This document shows positions 48,240-59,300 of a stretch of DNA of 64,000 nucleotides, one piece after another. Below the pieces are notes generated by a model that was not told the origin of the DNA, did no database searches, and was given only the letters and a program-made list of their open reading frames with translations. The stretch lies in NCBI GenBank assembly GCA_023935145.1, contig CM043698.1, positions 64,750,001-64,814,000 on the forward strand, given 5' to 3'. This stretch comes from Bretschneidera sinensis. Lineage: Eukaryota > Streptophyta > Magnoliopsida > Brassicales > Akaniaceae. A program made the translations under genes and the position numbers. Position 1 is the stretch's first letter; the number at the start of each line of letters is the position of its first letter.

Positions 48240-49482
48240 TCGTCCTCGAAATTTCCTTACTTAACTCAAGAAACAACTGTAGATAATATATCTTCATAGT
48301 TGCTTCACGTTCTCATGTAATTTCTTCAATATCTTTGTTTTGCCATATAAGTTGAACTATTGGAATTACTTTATCACACAAAGCTTGTTCTTTTCTGTCT
48401 AAATTTCTCATTGGTACTTGTATAAAAGTCAAACTTTCCTTAATTTCTACAGCTTGACTCAAAATATTATTAGATTCATCATGTAAACATTTTCTCAAAA
48501 GTGAAACATGAAACACATTGTGTAAATGCTTCAACTTTGGAAACAATTTCAGGCTATACGCGACTAGCCCAACTTTCTCAACAAGCTCATAGGGTCCCAC
48601 ATACCTCGGACTCAACTTTCCTTTCCTATTTAAATCTCAATACACCTTTTCATGGAGATATTTTTAAATACACTCAACCACCTATTTGAAACTCGAGAGG
48701 CCTTCTCCTATTATCAACATAGCTATTCGGTATACTCTGTGCTACTTTACGTTTCTCTCTAACTAGTTTGACCCTCTCAATTGTTAACTCAATAATTTAT
48801 GGACCAAATATATTTTTCTCTCCCATTTCTTCCCAACATATAGGAGTTCTACACCTCCTACCATACAATGTCTCAATCAGTGCCATTCCATTACTAAATT
48901 GATGTTTATTATTATAAGCATATTCCATCAATGGCAAGTAAGCATCTCAACTTACTGAGTACACATGGCTTTCTGAAAGCCTTTCCAAAACCAAGATGTA
49001 AATCTAGCATCTCTAAATGACACTATGCTTAATAGTACTCTATACCACCTCACAATCTCAGCTACATACAGTTCAACCAAATTTTTAATATTCCAATTAG
49101 TTTTAATTGGAAGAAATTAGAATGACTTAAAAAATCTATCTACTATCACTTACACTGTATCGTGACCTTTCTGAGTATGGAAAAATCCATAAACAAAATC
49201 CATACTAATTTTTTTTTTCTATGGTCATTCAAGCACAGGAAGAGGCTGTAGTAAGCCGCCCGAATGTTTATTCTTTAACTTCACTTACGGACAAACCAAA
49301 CATCTAGAAATATATTCAGCTACATCCCTCATCAATCCTGAACACCAGTAATTCTGTCTCAATCCTCTATACATCTTATTGTTACTCGGGTGCATCGAAT
49401 ATACATCATCATGTACCTCTCTCAATATCTTATTTCTCAACTCCGCATCATTGGGAACACAAATCCTATATTCCAATACCAA
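48240..49482 (-). pseudogene. Gypsy integrase (inactivated)
   Basis: The zinc-binding start is at 49285-49482 (EVHDDVYSMH..YWCSGLMRDV..CLVC, the HHCC pattern). The core follows, with a stretch near 48990-49025 reading IVSFRDARFTSWFWKGFQKA; the family has SDRDPRFTS, so the catalytic Asp position is Phe. The C-terminal part at 48313-48615 is LSPRYVGPYE-like, then HNVFHVSLLRKCL, LDRKEQAL and VQLIWQNKDIEE, the chromodomain-like tail of this lineage. Several stops lie in the core. Confidence 0.8.
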
Positions 49483-49599
49483 AATACCCTCATTTCAAAT
49501 TTTGAACTCATATTGCTTTCTAGTAAACACTCAATACTTAATCTTTTCAGTCTTTTCTATCTCTTCATCTCTACTTTGCAACTCTAACAAGCATTTTAC

Positions 49600-51000
49600 T
49601 ATGGATGACTATACAACCATATTTGTTAACAATGATCACCTATCATTGATATTCAACTTCATTTTTATCTCTCTAAATCTATCATCAATTACACATCATG
49701 ACTTTCAATAGTAGTCAATCTTCTTATAGATTTTCTACTCAATGCATCAACTACCACCTTTGCTTTTTCTAGATGATAGTGAATTGTACAATCATAGTCA
49801 TTAATCAACTCCATCCACCATCTTTGCCTCAAATTCAAATCTCTCTAGGTAGGTAAGTATGTCAAACTCTTATGATCATTGAATATCTCACAAGTGGCTC
49901 CATACAGATGATGTCTCCAATCTTTAAAGTAAACATTATGACACCCAACTCTAAGCTATGGGTGAGGTAATTTCTATCATGATTCTTCAATTGCCTAGAA
50001 GTATAGGCCACAGCTTTCCCATGTTACATCAACACATATCCCAACCATTGATGCGACGCATCACTATACACCACAAATCCTTCATCCCCAGAAGGAAGCA
50101 CCGATACTGGAGCTGTAGTCAATTTCTCTTTTAGTAATTGGAAATTTTTCTCACATTTCCCTCACCCTACAAATCTCACCTATTTCCTGGTCAGTCTAGT
50201 CAACAGTACTATAATAATAGAAAAATTCTGAAAGAATCTTCTATAATAACTAGCTAACCCCAAGAATATTCTAATCTCAGTCACATTAGTTGGTCTCTCC
50301 CAACTTAACATTGCCTTTACCTTTTTTGGATCAACTGTTATGCCATTTCCAGATATTACATGTCCCAAGAAAGTTATCTCATTCAGCCAAAATTCACATT
50401 TAAAAAATTATAGTATACAATCTCTCTTTCATCAAAATCTCCAACACAATTTCTAAATGTTTTACATGCTCTTCCTTAGTCTTAGAATACACCAAGATGT
50501 TATCAATGAACACAACCACAAGATTATCAAGAAATGGTTTAAACATTTTATTCATCAAGTCCATGAATGTTGATGGAGCGTTAGTCAATCCAAATGACAT
50601 CACAAGAAACTTATGACCATAACGTGTCCTAAAAGTAGTTTTAGACACGTCTCCTTTCTTTATTCTCAATTGATGATAACCTGATCTCAGGTCTGTTTTT
50701 TAAAATACCCTTGCTCCATACAACTTCTCAAATAAATCATCTATCATGGGTAAAAGGATATTTGCTCTTAATGGTTATCTCATTCAACTATCTATAGTCT
50801 ATACACAATCTCATCATTCTATCTTTCTTCTTCATAAACACTGCGTGGGCTCCTCATGGCGACACACTAAATCGAATAAATGATTTATCTAACAACTCTT
50901 AAACTATAAACTCTTTTAACTCAGTGGGTGTCACTCTGTAGGGTGCTATAGATATATATGATGAACCTGGTATCACATCAATAGAGAATTTAATCTCCTT
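49600..51000 (-). pseudogene. Gypsy reverse transcriptase and RNase H (inactivated)
   Basis: The RT palm is at 50400-50669: [19 protein letters not shown], then [15 protein letters not shown]. The catalytic pair is DN where FIDD is normal (AAC for GAC). The connection region at 50180-50368 reads [17 protein letters not shown] and [11 protein letters not shown]. RNase H lies roughly at 49700-50100 with many stops and was placed by position and fragments such as VVYSDASHQWLG-like codons near 50040-50080. Confidence 0.75.
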
Positions 51001-51211
51001 ACTAGGAGGTAAACTAGACAACTCATCAAGAATTACATCAAAAAAAAAATCTTTCACTACTAAGATTTCTTCCAACTATTTACTATTATTTCTAAAATCC
51101 ACCATATATGCCAAATATTCCTCACATCCTTTCATTGACCATTTACTAGTAGTCAGAGCAAAAATAAGATAGTTCGAGAGTATCTTATGTTCTTCCTGAA
51201 AGTTAAACTCT

Positions 51212-51487
51212 TCATATCCATATCTTGAACACTATATTCTTTCTAAAACAATCAACCATATTCAAATATAATAAATCAGCTTCAGATTCTCTATCACTGA
51301 TACAAATCACAAAACCCTTGTAAACATTTATGATTATCACTCTATCTCTAGTGGGAACTTCAGCAATACTATTATGCATCAAAGGACTAATACATGCATC
51401 AATAAACTTCATAAATACATTGGATGCAAAAGAATGCGTTGCACCAGGATTAACCAACATTGATATGTCCACCTTTTCTACATTCAA
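51212..51487 (-). pseudogene. Gypsy aspartic protease (inactivated)
   Basis: The active-site motif reads SMLVNPGATHSFAS. The family has LVD(P/S)GATHSF; the catalytic Asp is Asn through one G-to-A transition (AAT). Downstream codons FVICISDRESEADLLYLNM correspond to the usual flap and C-terminal region. Confidence 0.75.
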
Positions 51488-51493
51488 GACACC

Positions 51494-52809
51494 TCAAATT
51501 AGGACAATTCTAGGATAAATATCTTATCTGATTACATCTATAACATGTTTTAATATTTTTATCACGTTATCACATCCTCTAGGTAGTACACTCCCACCTT
51601 TACCATAACTTTCAGTTCCCATAACCTATCTCTCAAATCTAGGGGTTCCACCAAAATTACTTTGAGCTACAGTATCAAATCCTCTAGGTAGTACACTCCC
51701 GCCTTTACCATAACTTCTAATTCCCATAACCTATTTCTCAAATCTAGGGGTTCTACTAATATTACTTTGAGCTACAGAAGCAATAGATCCTGCTTGCCTC
51801 TGGCTTTGTGTCACAGTTCCCTGCAACAAGGAACACTCTTTCTAGGCTAGTTGCCCATCTTAAATACGTATACTCTCATTTCCAGAACCCTCAAGTCTCG
51901 TCCTCTTTAACCACTCCCTACGTCATCTAAACTCTACTATATCTATCTCAATCTGTAGTACTATATCCACCAACCTAGCATAACTCATATGCCTCATGTA
52001 AGATAGTTTCGATCTAATCCCAAAATATAGTCCATCTAGGAACCTCTTACATTTCTTGTTTTTATGTCTACCATTTTCGACACAAACCTTGTCAAGGCTA
52101 CAAATCTTCTATCATACTGAGTCATAGTCAATACATTTGCCTCAAATAAATAAAATCTCTCTCTTGTTGGGCTATAAAGGTATAAGGAAAGTATTTATCA
52201 AGGAAAACCTCCTTAAACCTATTCCAGGTTAAGGGTCTATCAACATATGCACTTACCCTGAGATGAGTATCCTCCTGCCGTACAAAGTTTCTCCTTCTAA
52301 CTCAAATGAAGCAAAGGTGACCCTTTGTCTGTCAGTCACTGGTAAATTACCAAAGAATCTCTCTACATGGTTCACCCATAGCTCAGGCTCAAAAGGATTC
52401 ATAGATCCTTTAGACAAAACAAAGCAATCTCTCTGCATCTCGTGCATAAACTCACTTTTCTCCTTTTGAACGTTTACCATTATTGGATTTGCAACAACCT
52501 CAAACACTGCTCTAGCCTGTTCATCAAGTCTATGTTATAGACTATCAAATCTATCATATGCTACAATCATTTTCTCAAGAGCATGAGCAAGAACTTCTCT
52601 TAGCTCATCTCTTTCAATTCTAGATTCTCTCATACCCCTACTAATATCGATTATATTGTCAACATGTTTCCTTTTAGGAACCACAAACTCAGACTCAACT
52701 CTCATCTCAACCTTAGCTCGTTTAAAAACTGGGATCTACCACGCCCTCTCAAGTCAACAATTCTAATTCTAGCGCTAACACGTCCATGTGTCATCCTCCG
52801 ACTATACAT
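51494..52809 (-). pseudogene. Gypsy gag (broken)
   Basis: A start codon at 52809 opens MYSRRMTHGRV. The conserved core at 52253-52507 reads PELWVNHVERFFGNLPVTDRQRVTFASFELEG. A degenerate zinc knuckle near 51500-51540 reads CYRCNQIRY followed by a stop; the metal-binding His is Tyr. Frameshifts occur after 52250. Bases 51570-51780 hold a two-copy duplication, about 105 bp apart, of a CCTCTAGGTAGTACACTCCC-containing phrase. Confidence 0.7.
51576..51785. repeat. Two-copy tandem repeat in gypsy gag
   Basis: CATAACCTAT(C/T)TCTCAAATCTAGGGGTTC and ATCCTCTAGGTAGTACACTC occur twice (first copies at about 51576-51650, second at about 51684-51755), making a diverged roughly 105-bp duplication within the Gly/Ser-rich part of gag. 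Confidence 0.75.
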
Positions 52810-52879
52810 TAAGATATAATTTATTTTAATCTTCGACATTCTTTCTTTTTATACAGTCTACAAAATCATAAAACCTAAT

Positions 52880-52891
52880 GCTCTGATACCA
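52880..52891 (-). other. Primer binding site, tRNA-iMet, of the gypsy element
   Basis: The minus strand reads TGGTATCAGAGC, four bases inside the 5' LTR. Confidence 0.9.
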
Positions 52892-52895
52892 AAAT

Positions 52896-55023
52896 TGTAA
52901 CGACTAATCCTGGGTTGGCCACTCCCGAAACGGTGTTGTCACGTTTTGAAATCCCAGCACAACACATATATAGAACAATAAAAATAATACCAACTGCAAT
53001 TATTACATCATTTCTCAACCCTCAACAGGGGAGATACATCATTCAGATCTCAATTGAACATTATATACAACATATTATGCATGAATATTTACAATTATTT
53101 TTTTTTGTTATTCATTAGTCTAAGGATGTGAACCACGCCGCTTACAGATAATGACTTCGTCTGAATCTTAGCTCACCAAACTATCTGTCTTACTTGCTAC
53201 CTGAAATCATTGTACAATGAAGAATGAGCTTCACAAGCTCAGTGAATTAAATTTACTATAAATATTCGATTATATACTCCCAGTTACATCTTATAATTCA
53301 ATTACTTCTAATAATCTTTCGATATTTATTCATCTCTTTCCTCAAATAATTCAATAACAATATTCTGTAATCACTACTCAATTTCATAATTCCCCCATTA
53401 CATAATCTATTCTTAAGTTACTCATCAGACATATCAATCTTTCAATCATATATTTAATCATCTCTAAATTCTCAATCCAACATCATAACTTACCTCATTA
53501 TGAGGTTCACAGGATATAATCAATCACTCGAACAATTTTCATCATATCATACTTTCATATTTCCTTATCATCATATTTGTCTCTCTGTGAGACTCATTCA
53601 TCTATCAATAAATTTACACTCAAGAATAACACTTTAGCATCTCAAGTAATAACAATCAATATTTAAAGCAAATGCAATGCATGAATTTAAATGTTATTAT
53701 TATTTGGAAACGTCTTTCCATATGTCGACATGTTTTTATCTTAGACCAATTGCCTTCCTGGTTCTTTCGTTATCATTTAAACCGGCCACCTTCCCAGTTT
53801 TTTTATTCTCATTTAGACCAGCTGCTCTCTCGGTTCTTTTATTTTTATTTAGACTAGTTGCCCTCCCGATTCTTTTATTTTCATTTAGACCGACTGCCTT
53901 CCTGGTTCTTTTATTTCCATATATATGCATATGAATAATGACATGAAATATGCATATGAACAATAATATAGAAACAAGCATGTATTCAAACATTTAAATT
54001 AGCTCTCCTGATTATTCTCAAATTATTATTTGAAAAATCCACTATATTATTCTCCTCATAAATCATATCAAATCATCGACCATAACTCGTCAATAATTTT
54101 ATTTATCACCTTTATTATTAAATTGACTCATTATTTTAATAATATTACTTCTCATATAATAAATTTCTACACATCAATTATTCCTATCATACCTATCATC
54201 CAATTTTTTCATCTACCACCAAATCATAAGTTAATAATTTATTCTAATATTATCACTATATATTTCATATTTATCCTGATTACTTAAAGTAAATCTAACT
54301 CACCATGTAGCACTTAGAGCTACCCGTGGATCACCTCCTTGCATTTCCTGCTCCTTTCAACAATTTCACTCGATTGCTGATTGTCAACACCTGACATAAT
54401 ATTTATATTAAAATTTCTAATTTATTTTTCAATTATTTCACAATTCATACCCTTTGAAAATTCCCACATTGAATTCTAGAATATTTCATGTATACTAAAT
54501 TTCAAAAATAAGATTCACATTATTACCTTTTGTTTTTCTGAGAGCTTTCCGTGACTCTTTGTAAAATTCTCTTGTAAACTCCTTCAAAATTTTACTCTTT
54601 CAACTTTTCTTCCAATCCCCAAATGTTTAAAGAAATAGAGTAGTTTGTATTGAAGAAAGAAGAAAACCAAACAGAACTTGATAAAACTAATAAAACAATT
54701 CAATAAAATAATTTTTTATACGATTTGTTAACTGTGGCACTGTTGCATTTCATGCTCAGTGTCCACCATTCTTCTAAATGTTGATTAGTGTCCATTTTGT
54801 GCAACACCTGGACTTCAAGGTGTTTCACGTTATCCTTTTTTCTTTTTTACAAAACTTTTTTTCCTTTTTTTTTATTTTTCCTTTGTTCTCTTGTACGCTT
54901 TATCTTTTCCGTCAAAAAAATTATTTTATTCAATAATAAATTTTTCACTATATATTATTTTAATTTCATGTCATATTTATCATATTACTTCTTTACCCAT
55001 ACTCCAAGAGCACGGATATTACA
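52896..55023 (-). repeat. 5' LTR of the gypsy element
   Basis: 2128 bp, the same ends as its partner (TGTAATATCCGTGCTC at 55023, ..GTCGTTACA at 52896). The first CCC of the family start is CC here. Confidence 0.92.
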
Positions 55024-55145
55024 GCATGGCATGAGACACGACTTGGCACTGCACGAGGCACGACCCATAACATCTAATGAAATTCAAAATTACAAACAAT
55101 TTTATGCCACTAGAATGAAGAAACCAAGAAGAATTATATGGTAAT

Positions 55146-55415
55146 AAATTTGACATTTTAGGATGGTGAAAGAAAAATTAACATTATTATCCTTTTCTTA
55201 ACATATTGGCACGTGATCTATTAATTGTTCTAGTGTCTACCATAGCATTTAAACAAGCTTTTAGTGAAGGTTCTAGAATTTTGGATGAATTGCGATCAAG
55301 AATATTACCAGAAACATTGCAAATGCTAGTATACACAAAGGATTGGCTAGATGCAAAATGTCGTACAAGCAATATATTAAAGAAAGATCAATATATTGGA
55401 TCGAGTGACGATTGA
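55146..55415 (+). pseudogene. hAT transposase dimerisation domain remnant
   Basis: Codons from 55146 read KFDILGW, then after two in-frame stops YPFLNILARDLLIVLVSTIA, AFSEGSRILDELRS and YTKDWL. This is the hAT C-terminal dimerisation domain (LD.L.WW...YP.L..LARD.L.IPVSTVASE.AFS.GGR.LD..RS...DWL). The conserved SE before AFS is KQ here. The N-terminal zinc finger and catalytic core are not readable. Confidence 0.8.
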
Positions 55416-56312
55416 AGAGATCAAGAATGAAGAAAAGTTTGTAACTCCTTCATCACAAGAGTATAAACAATGAAAAACTAAAAAATAATAATATTTTTTG
55501 TCTTTTTAATATTTAAAATTTCTAATTTGTTTTTTTATCTCACTTATTTGTAAATCATTTCATTTTCTTTGTTTATTTTATATGTTTTTTAAGCTATTTA
55601 TTTGGAAGATATTTGAAATTTGAAATTTTTAAGTTATTTGTTTATATTGTTTTTTTGTTCAATTTCTAAATTATTTGTAATATTTAACTTCCAATAAAAT
55701 GATTGTTTTTCTATACAATTATAAGCATTCAATTAAATATTTACAAGTTGTTTTTTTATTTTCAATAAAAAATCAATATATAATTATGAGGTCCATAGGC
55801 TGGTACGGCATAACCCAATAACCATATGAGCTTTAAATCGTACCATACCTATATTCTTAAAAAATTGACATAATACAACACGACAATATAATGAGCTATT
55901 TTGGATGGGCCGTGAGCTGGCACTGCACGGCACAGCCACCCATAGGGCTCGGTAATGATCTCAGAACAGGGGCTTTTTTGTTTAAAAAGTGTTTGTGAGA
56001 CGACACCGTTTTTGTGAAACCTCCCGTTCAGTTACTGGGTTTTGACTTTTTTCAACTAAAGGAAACTCTAAGCCGGAAAATCCTTTAAGTTCTTGAGTCT
56101 TGATCAAATAGGCCCAATGGTAATTGCATAATCATCTGATCTTAATCCAAAACTAACTTCCTCTCCCCTGTGATATTGAAAAAATAAAAACCTTGTTAAG
56201 TTCTAAATCGTTTCTGGTTTCCAAATTTGGAGATCGACAAACGCAGCGTTAGCGCCTTCTATCCCCTCAAACACCCCCCCCTCTGTAAAACTCAAGCGTG
56301 TATTCAAAAGAA
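55416..56312. other. hAT 3' end and CLPP6 upstream region
   Basis: AT-rich to about 55900, then the GC-rich hAT subterminal motif, then about 360 bp of mixed sequence before the CLPP6 start. The CLPP6 promoter and 5' untranslated region must lie in 55960-56312. I see no strong TATA box, which is common for plastid housekeeping genes. Confidence 0.4.
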
Positions 56313-59300
56313 ATGGTAGCATCAGCAATTTCAGCTCCTTTTAGGTTATCTCTCTCTTCTCGCAACAGAACCCCATCCATTTCATCACTCTCTAACGGGT
56401 ATTTATACACATCTATGTATAAGTATTTGTCGTATGATTAGCTTGGTAACTTCAAATTTTTATTTTATCTGCTGCTATTGAGCTCTTGAATTATTCTGCT
56501 TTTGCATAGAAACTCAATGAGGTCGATAGTGTCTGCTTTGCGAAGTCCCTATGGTGATTCTTTAACAACTGGTAAGTTGCCCAAGTTTTGGAACTTTATG
56601 AATTTTAAGTTACTGTTAGTATGTTTGAGCTGAAATTTTCTGTGCACTCTAATAAATAAATCCCACATTACTGCTTATTTGGGGCTTGACCCAGTTCATA
56701 TTTAATTTTTATTTGTTACAAGTATGGTTCTTTGAGTTCAATTTTTTGAATTGAATTGAATCTTGTCTTAGGCCGGGATGACTCACTCACCTAGTTCAGG
56801 TTTTTCACTTACTGACGCCAATTATTGTGATACTGTTAGTATGTTTCCCTTTTTCTTGTGCTTAACAATGATTTTGTTTCACTAATATGCATGTTTGCTT
56901 ATAAGTTATAACCAATTAATTTTTGGATACATACGTGCATATAATGATGTATGTACTGATGAGCGTGTTTGCGTTTTTTTCTACACTATATCACGCAGAG
57001 TAATTTTTGTTGATGGTTTTGTTGTCCAGGATTATCCAGTAAGACTTGCGGGTTAGCTCTAAGGCTTGATGAGAAGGATTTCCATATTAATGATCAAAGG
57101 TTTATTGGTTTCACCATTTTTCTTAAAGCGTTTGCTGTACTCTTTGGTTACTTCTTTCATTAATTTATTTGGTATTATTGATGTAGCTAGTAATCCCTTT
57201 TGTTCTATAGAGTGAGCATATACTGACTGTCTAGTGGTTGGTTCACTTGGAGAATGTATGTTTTGACTTAGATTGGGATTCGGATCATGGTGAACCACAC
57301 CAGATATTCTTTGTGTGCTTTCATCTGATATATACAATGTTATGTTAATCATATGGACTTATCAAACATATTGCATATAGCTATCTTCTCTTGATCATAT
57401 TGACATATCAGTGGTCCTCACATTATGGTTTAGTGATGCATTCCAAAGTTTCTTTCTAGATTTCTATTCTCATTTGTGAATGTATAAGCTAAGGCCCTTT
57501 CGCTTTATATACAGTTATGGAGCAATAGAGGCCAGAAAGGGGAATCCACCTATGATGCCAGCTGTAATGAGTCCTGGAGGACCTTTGGACCTTTCATCTG
57601 TGTTATTTAGGAACCGCATAATCTTTATTGGGCAGCCAATCAACTCTCAGGTTGCTCAGCGAGTCATATCGCAGCTTGTAACTCTAGCAACTATTGATGA
57701 GGATGCAGATATTCTGGTGTGGCTATATTTCTATCTCATCTTTAGGAAAAAAAAATCATTGACCAGCATTTGAGGACTGTTAACCAAAAAATTAAAAGCC
57801 AGTTCCTTCAAAGTTTATGATTATATCCTGGACCTTTTCAGGTGTACTTGAACTGCCCAGGTGGAAGCACATACTCGGTGTTGGCAATTTATGATTGTAT
57901 GTCATGGGTAAGGTTTTAACGTAATTATAAGTGCATTTGTTTGATCTATTTCCTATTTTATTTTTGCACATTTTAGCACATTAGTACCTCTTTCATGACA
58001 CTCATGGGTAAGGTTTTAACGTAATTATAAGTGCATTCGTTTGATCTATTTCCTATTTTATTTTTGCACGTTTTGCACATTAGTACCTCTTTCATGATAC
58101 TATGCTGTCAATAGTGACTTTCCAAGATATACGAACAACCTTTAGTTGATTTTAAATGTTACATCTTTTAGCATCCCTGATGCTACATTCGTCCTTCAAG
58201 TCAGATTGCTATAAACAATCATAAGAAATTTCCTTGATGGTTCAAGTCAGATTGCTATGAACAATCATAATCACCTACCATAAGCTTCTCTCTGATAAAT
58301 GAAAATATTTGAGCACTGAACCTAGATATATTTTACTCGCTGGATCTATTTCCTCATAGCTAAGATGTAAAATAGATTTGAATATGATGCCATCACTTTC
58401 CAGGGAAACCTAGAGTGAATAAATATCAAGGAGAGAATGATGTTAAAGAGATACAAATATCAGGAGACAAAATAACTAAGATATCAAGGAGACATGAACA
58501 TTGTGCTTGTTTATTTCAAAGAGATGCTGGACCGTTGTGTGATCCAAATTAGATGAATGAAGTAAATGGTAAACTTGAAGAACTACAACTAGAAGGTAAA
58601 ATATATTTGGTTGAGTCTGTTTTTCTCTTTGAAGGAAGTGATCTGAAGATGAAGACATTTATAATAACTTTGGGACTATCCTTCTTGGGCTTATAATGTT
58701 TTTATGCTCAGTTCATTGTCAATAGGATTTCATGTTGTTCTTTTTCTATAAACCTTGCAGTCCTTTAATGACAACATGATCTCAGATAAAGCATCAGCTC
58801 TCAAGTAACATAGTCCAATTTAACATAAGCATGGAATTGCATATTTCAATTGTAGGCATTACTTTTGGAATCCTTCCATGTAGTTGCATTTTATGTTTTT
58901 CACTTCCTTTTATTGTTATTTGTGGCTAGCTATTGATGACTTGTTCTGATCTCAGATAAAGCCTAAGGTTGGCACAGTCTGTTTTGGAGTAGCTGCAAGT
59001 CAAGGAGCGCTTCTTCTCGCTGGTGGAGACAAGGGAATGCGATATGCAATGCCAAATGCACGTATTATGATACATCAACCACAGAGTGGATGTGGGGTAT
59101 GAGTAGATTTATTGGTTAGTTGAGTGTAAGGCCTATATGAACCAGCTTTCTATATGTGTTATTTAATTGCATGAGAAAAGTGGAAATCACAATCTAGTAA
59201 CAAGAAAGTCATGTGAATCTTTCAATCAGCATGGTGTCTAGGGGCAAACCTTTAAATTGCTGTCTTGAACTGTCTTTTCTCTCTTTTTCTTGTTTTGTAT

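Larger units (their letters stand above)
46084..55023 (-). mobile_element. Full-length Ty3/gypsy chromovirus-like (Del/Tekay-type) element
   Basis: Two LTRs of about 2.13 kb (46084-48216 and 52896-55023) are flanked by perfect 5-bp TSDs GCATG (46079-46083 and 55024-55028). A tRNA-iMet primer site, gag, protease, RT, RNase H and integrase follow in gypsy order on the minus strand. The integrase C-terminus (LSPRYVGPYE..HNVFHVSLLRK..LDRKEQ) resembles Del/Tekay elements. Every coding domain is broken by stops or altered catalytic codons. The family is the same as the solo LTR at 15331-17526. Confidence 0.93.
45980..55951 (+). mobile_element. hAT transposon remnant interrupted by a gypsy element
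   Basis: GC-rich phrases with GGCACGG/CCGTG units lie at 45988-46012 and again at 55028-55072 and 55908-55940, in mixed orientation. Between the last two is a readable hAT dimerisation domain (55146-55415). Plant hAT elements often have such subterminal motifs. The gypsy element (46084-55023) sits between the left motif and the transposase remnant. Exact termini and the 8-bp TSD were not found, so the outer borders are approximate. Confidence 0.45.

Noticed and set aside
49379..49711. Plus-strand open frame of 110 codons
   Set aside because: It is antisense to the gypsy integrase zinc-binding region and has a low-complexity composition.
57480..57773. Continuous open frame at CLPP6 exon 4
   Set aside because: It includes intron bases at both ends. 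Only 57515-57716 is exon, as shown by splice sites and frame continuity with exons 3 and 5.
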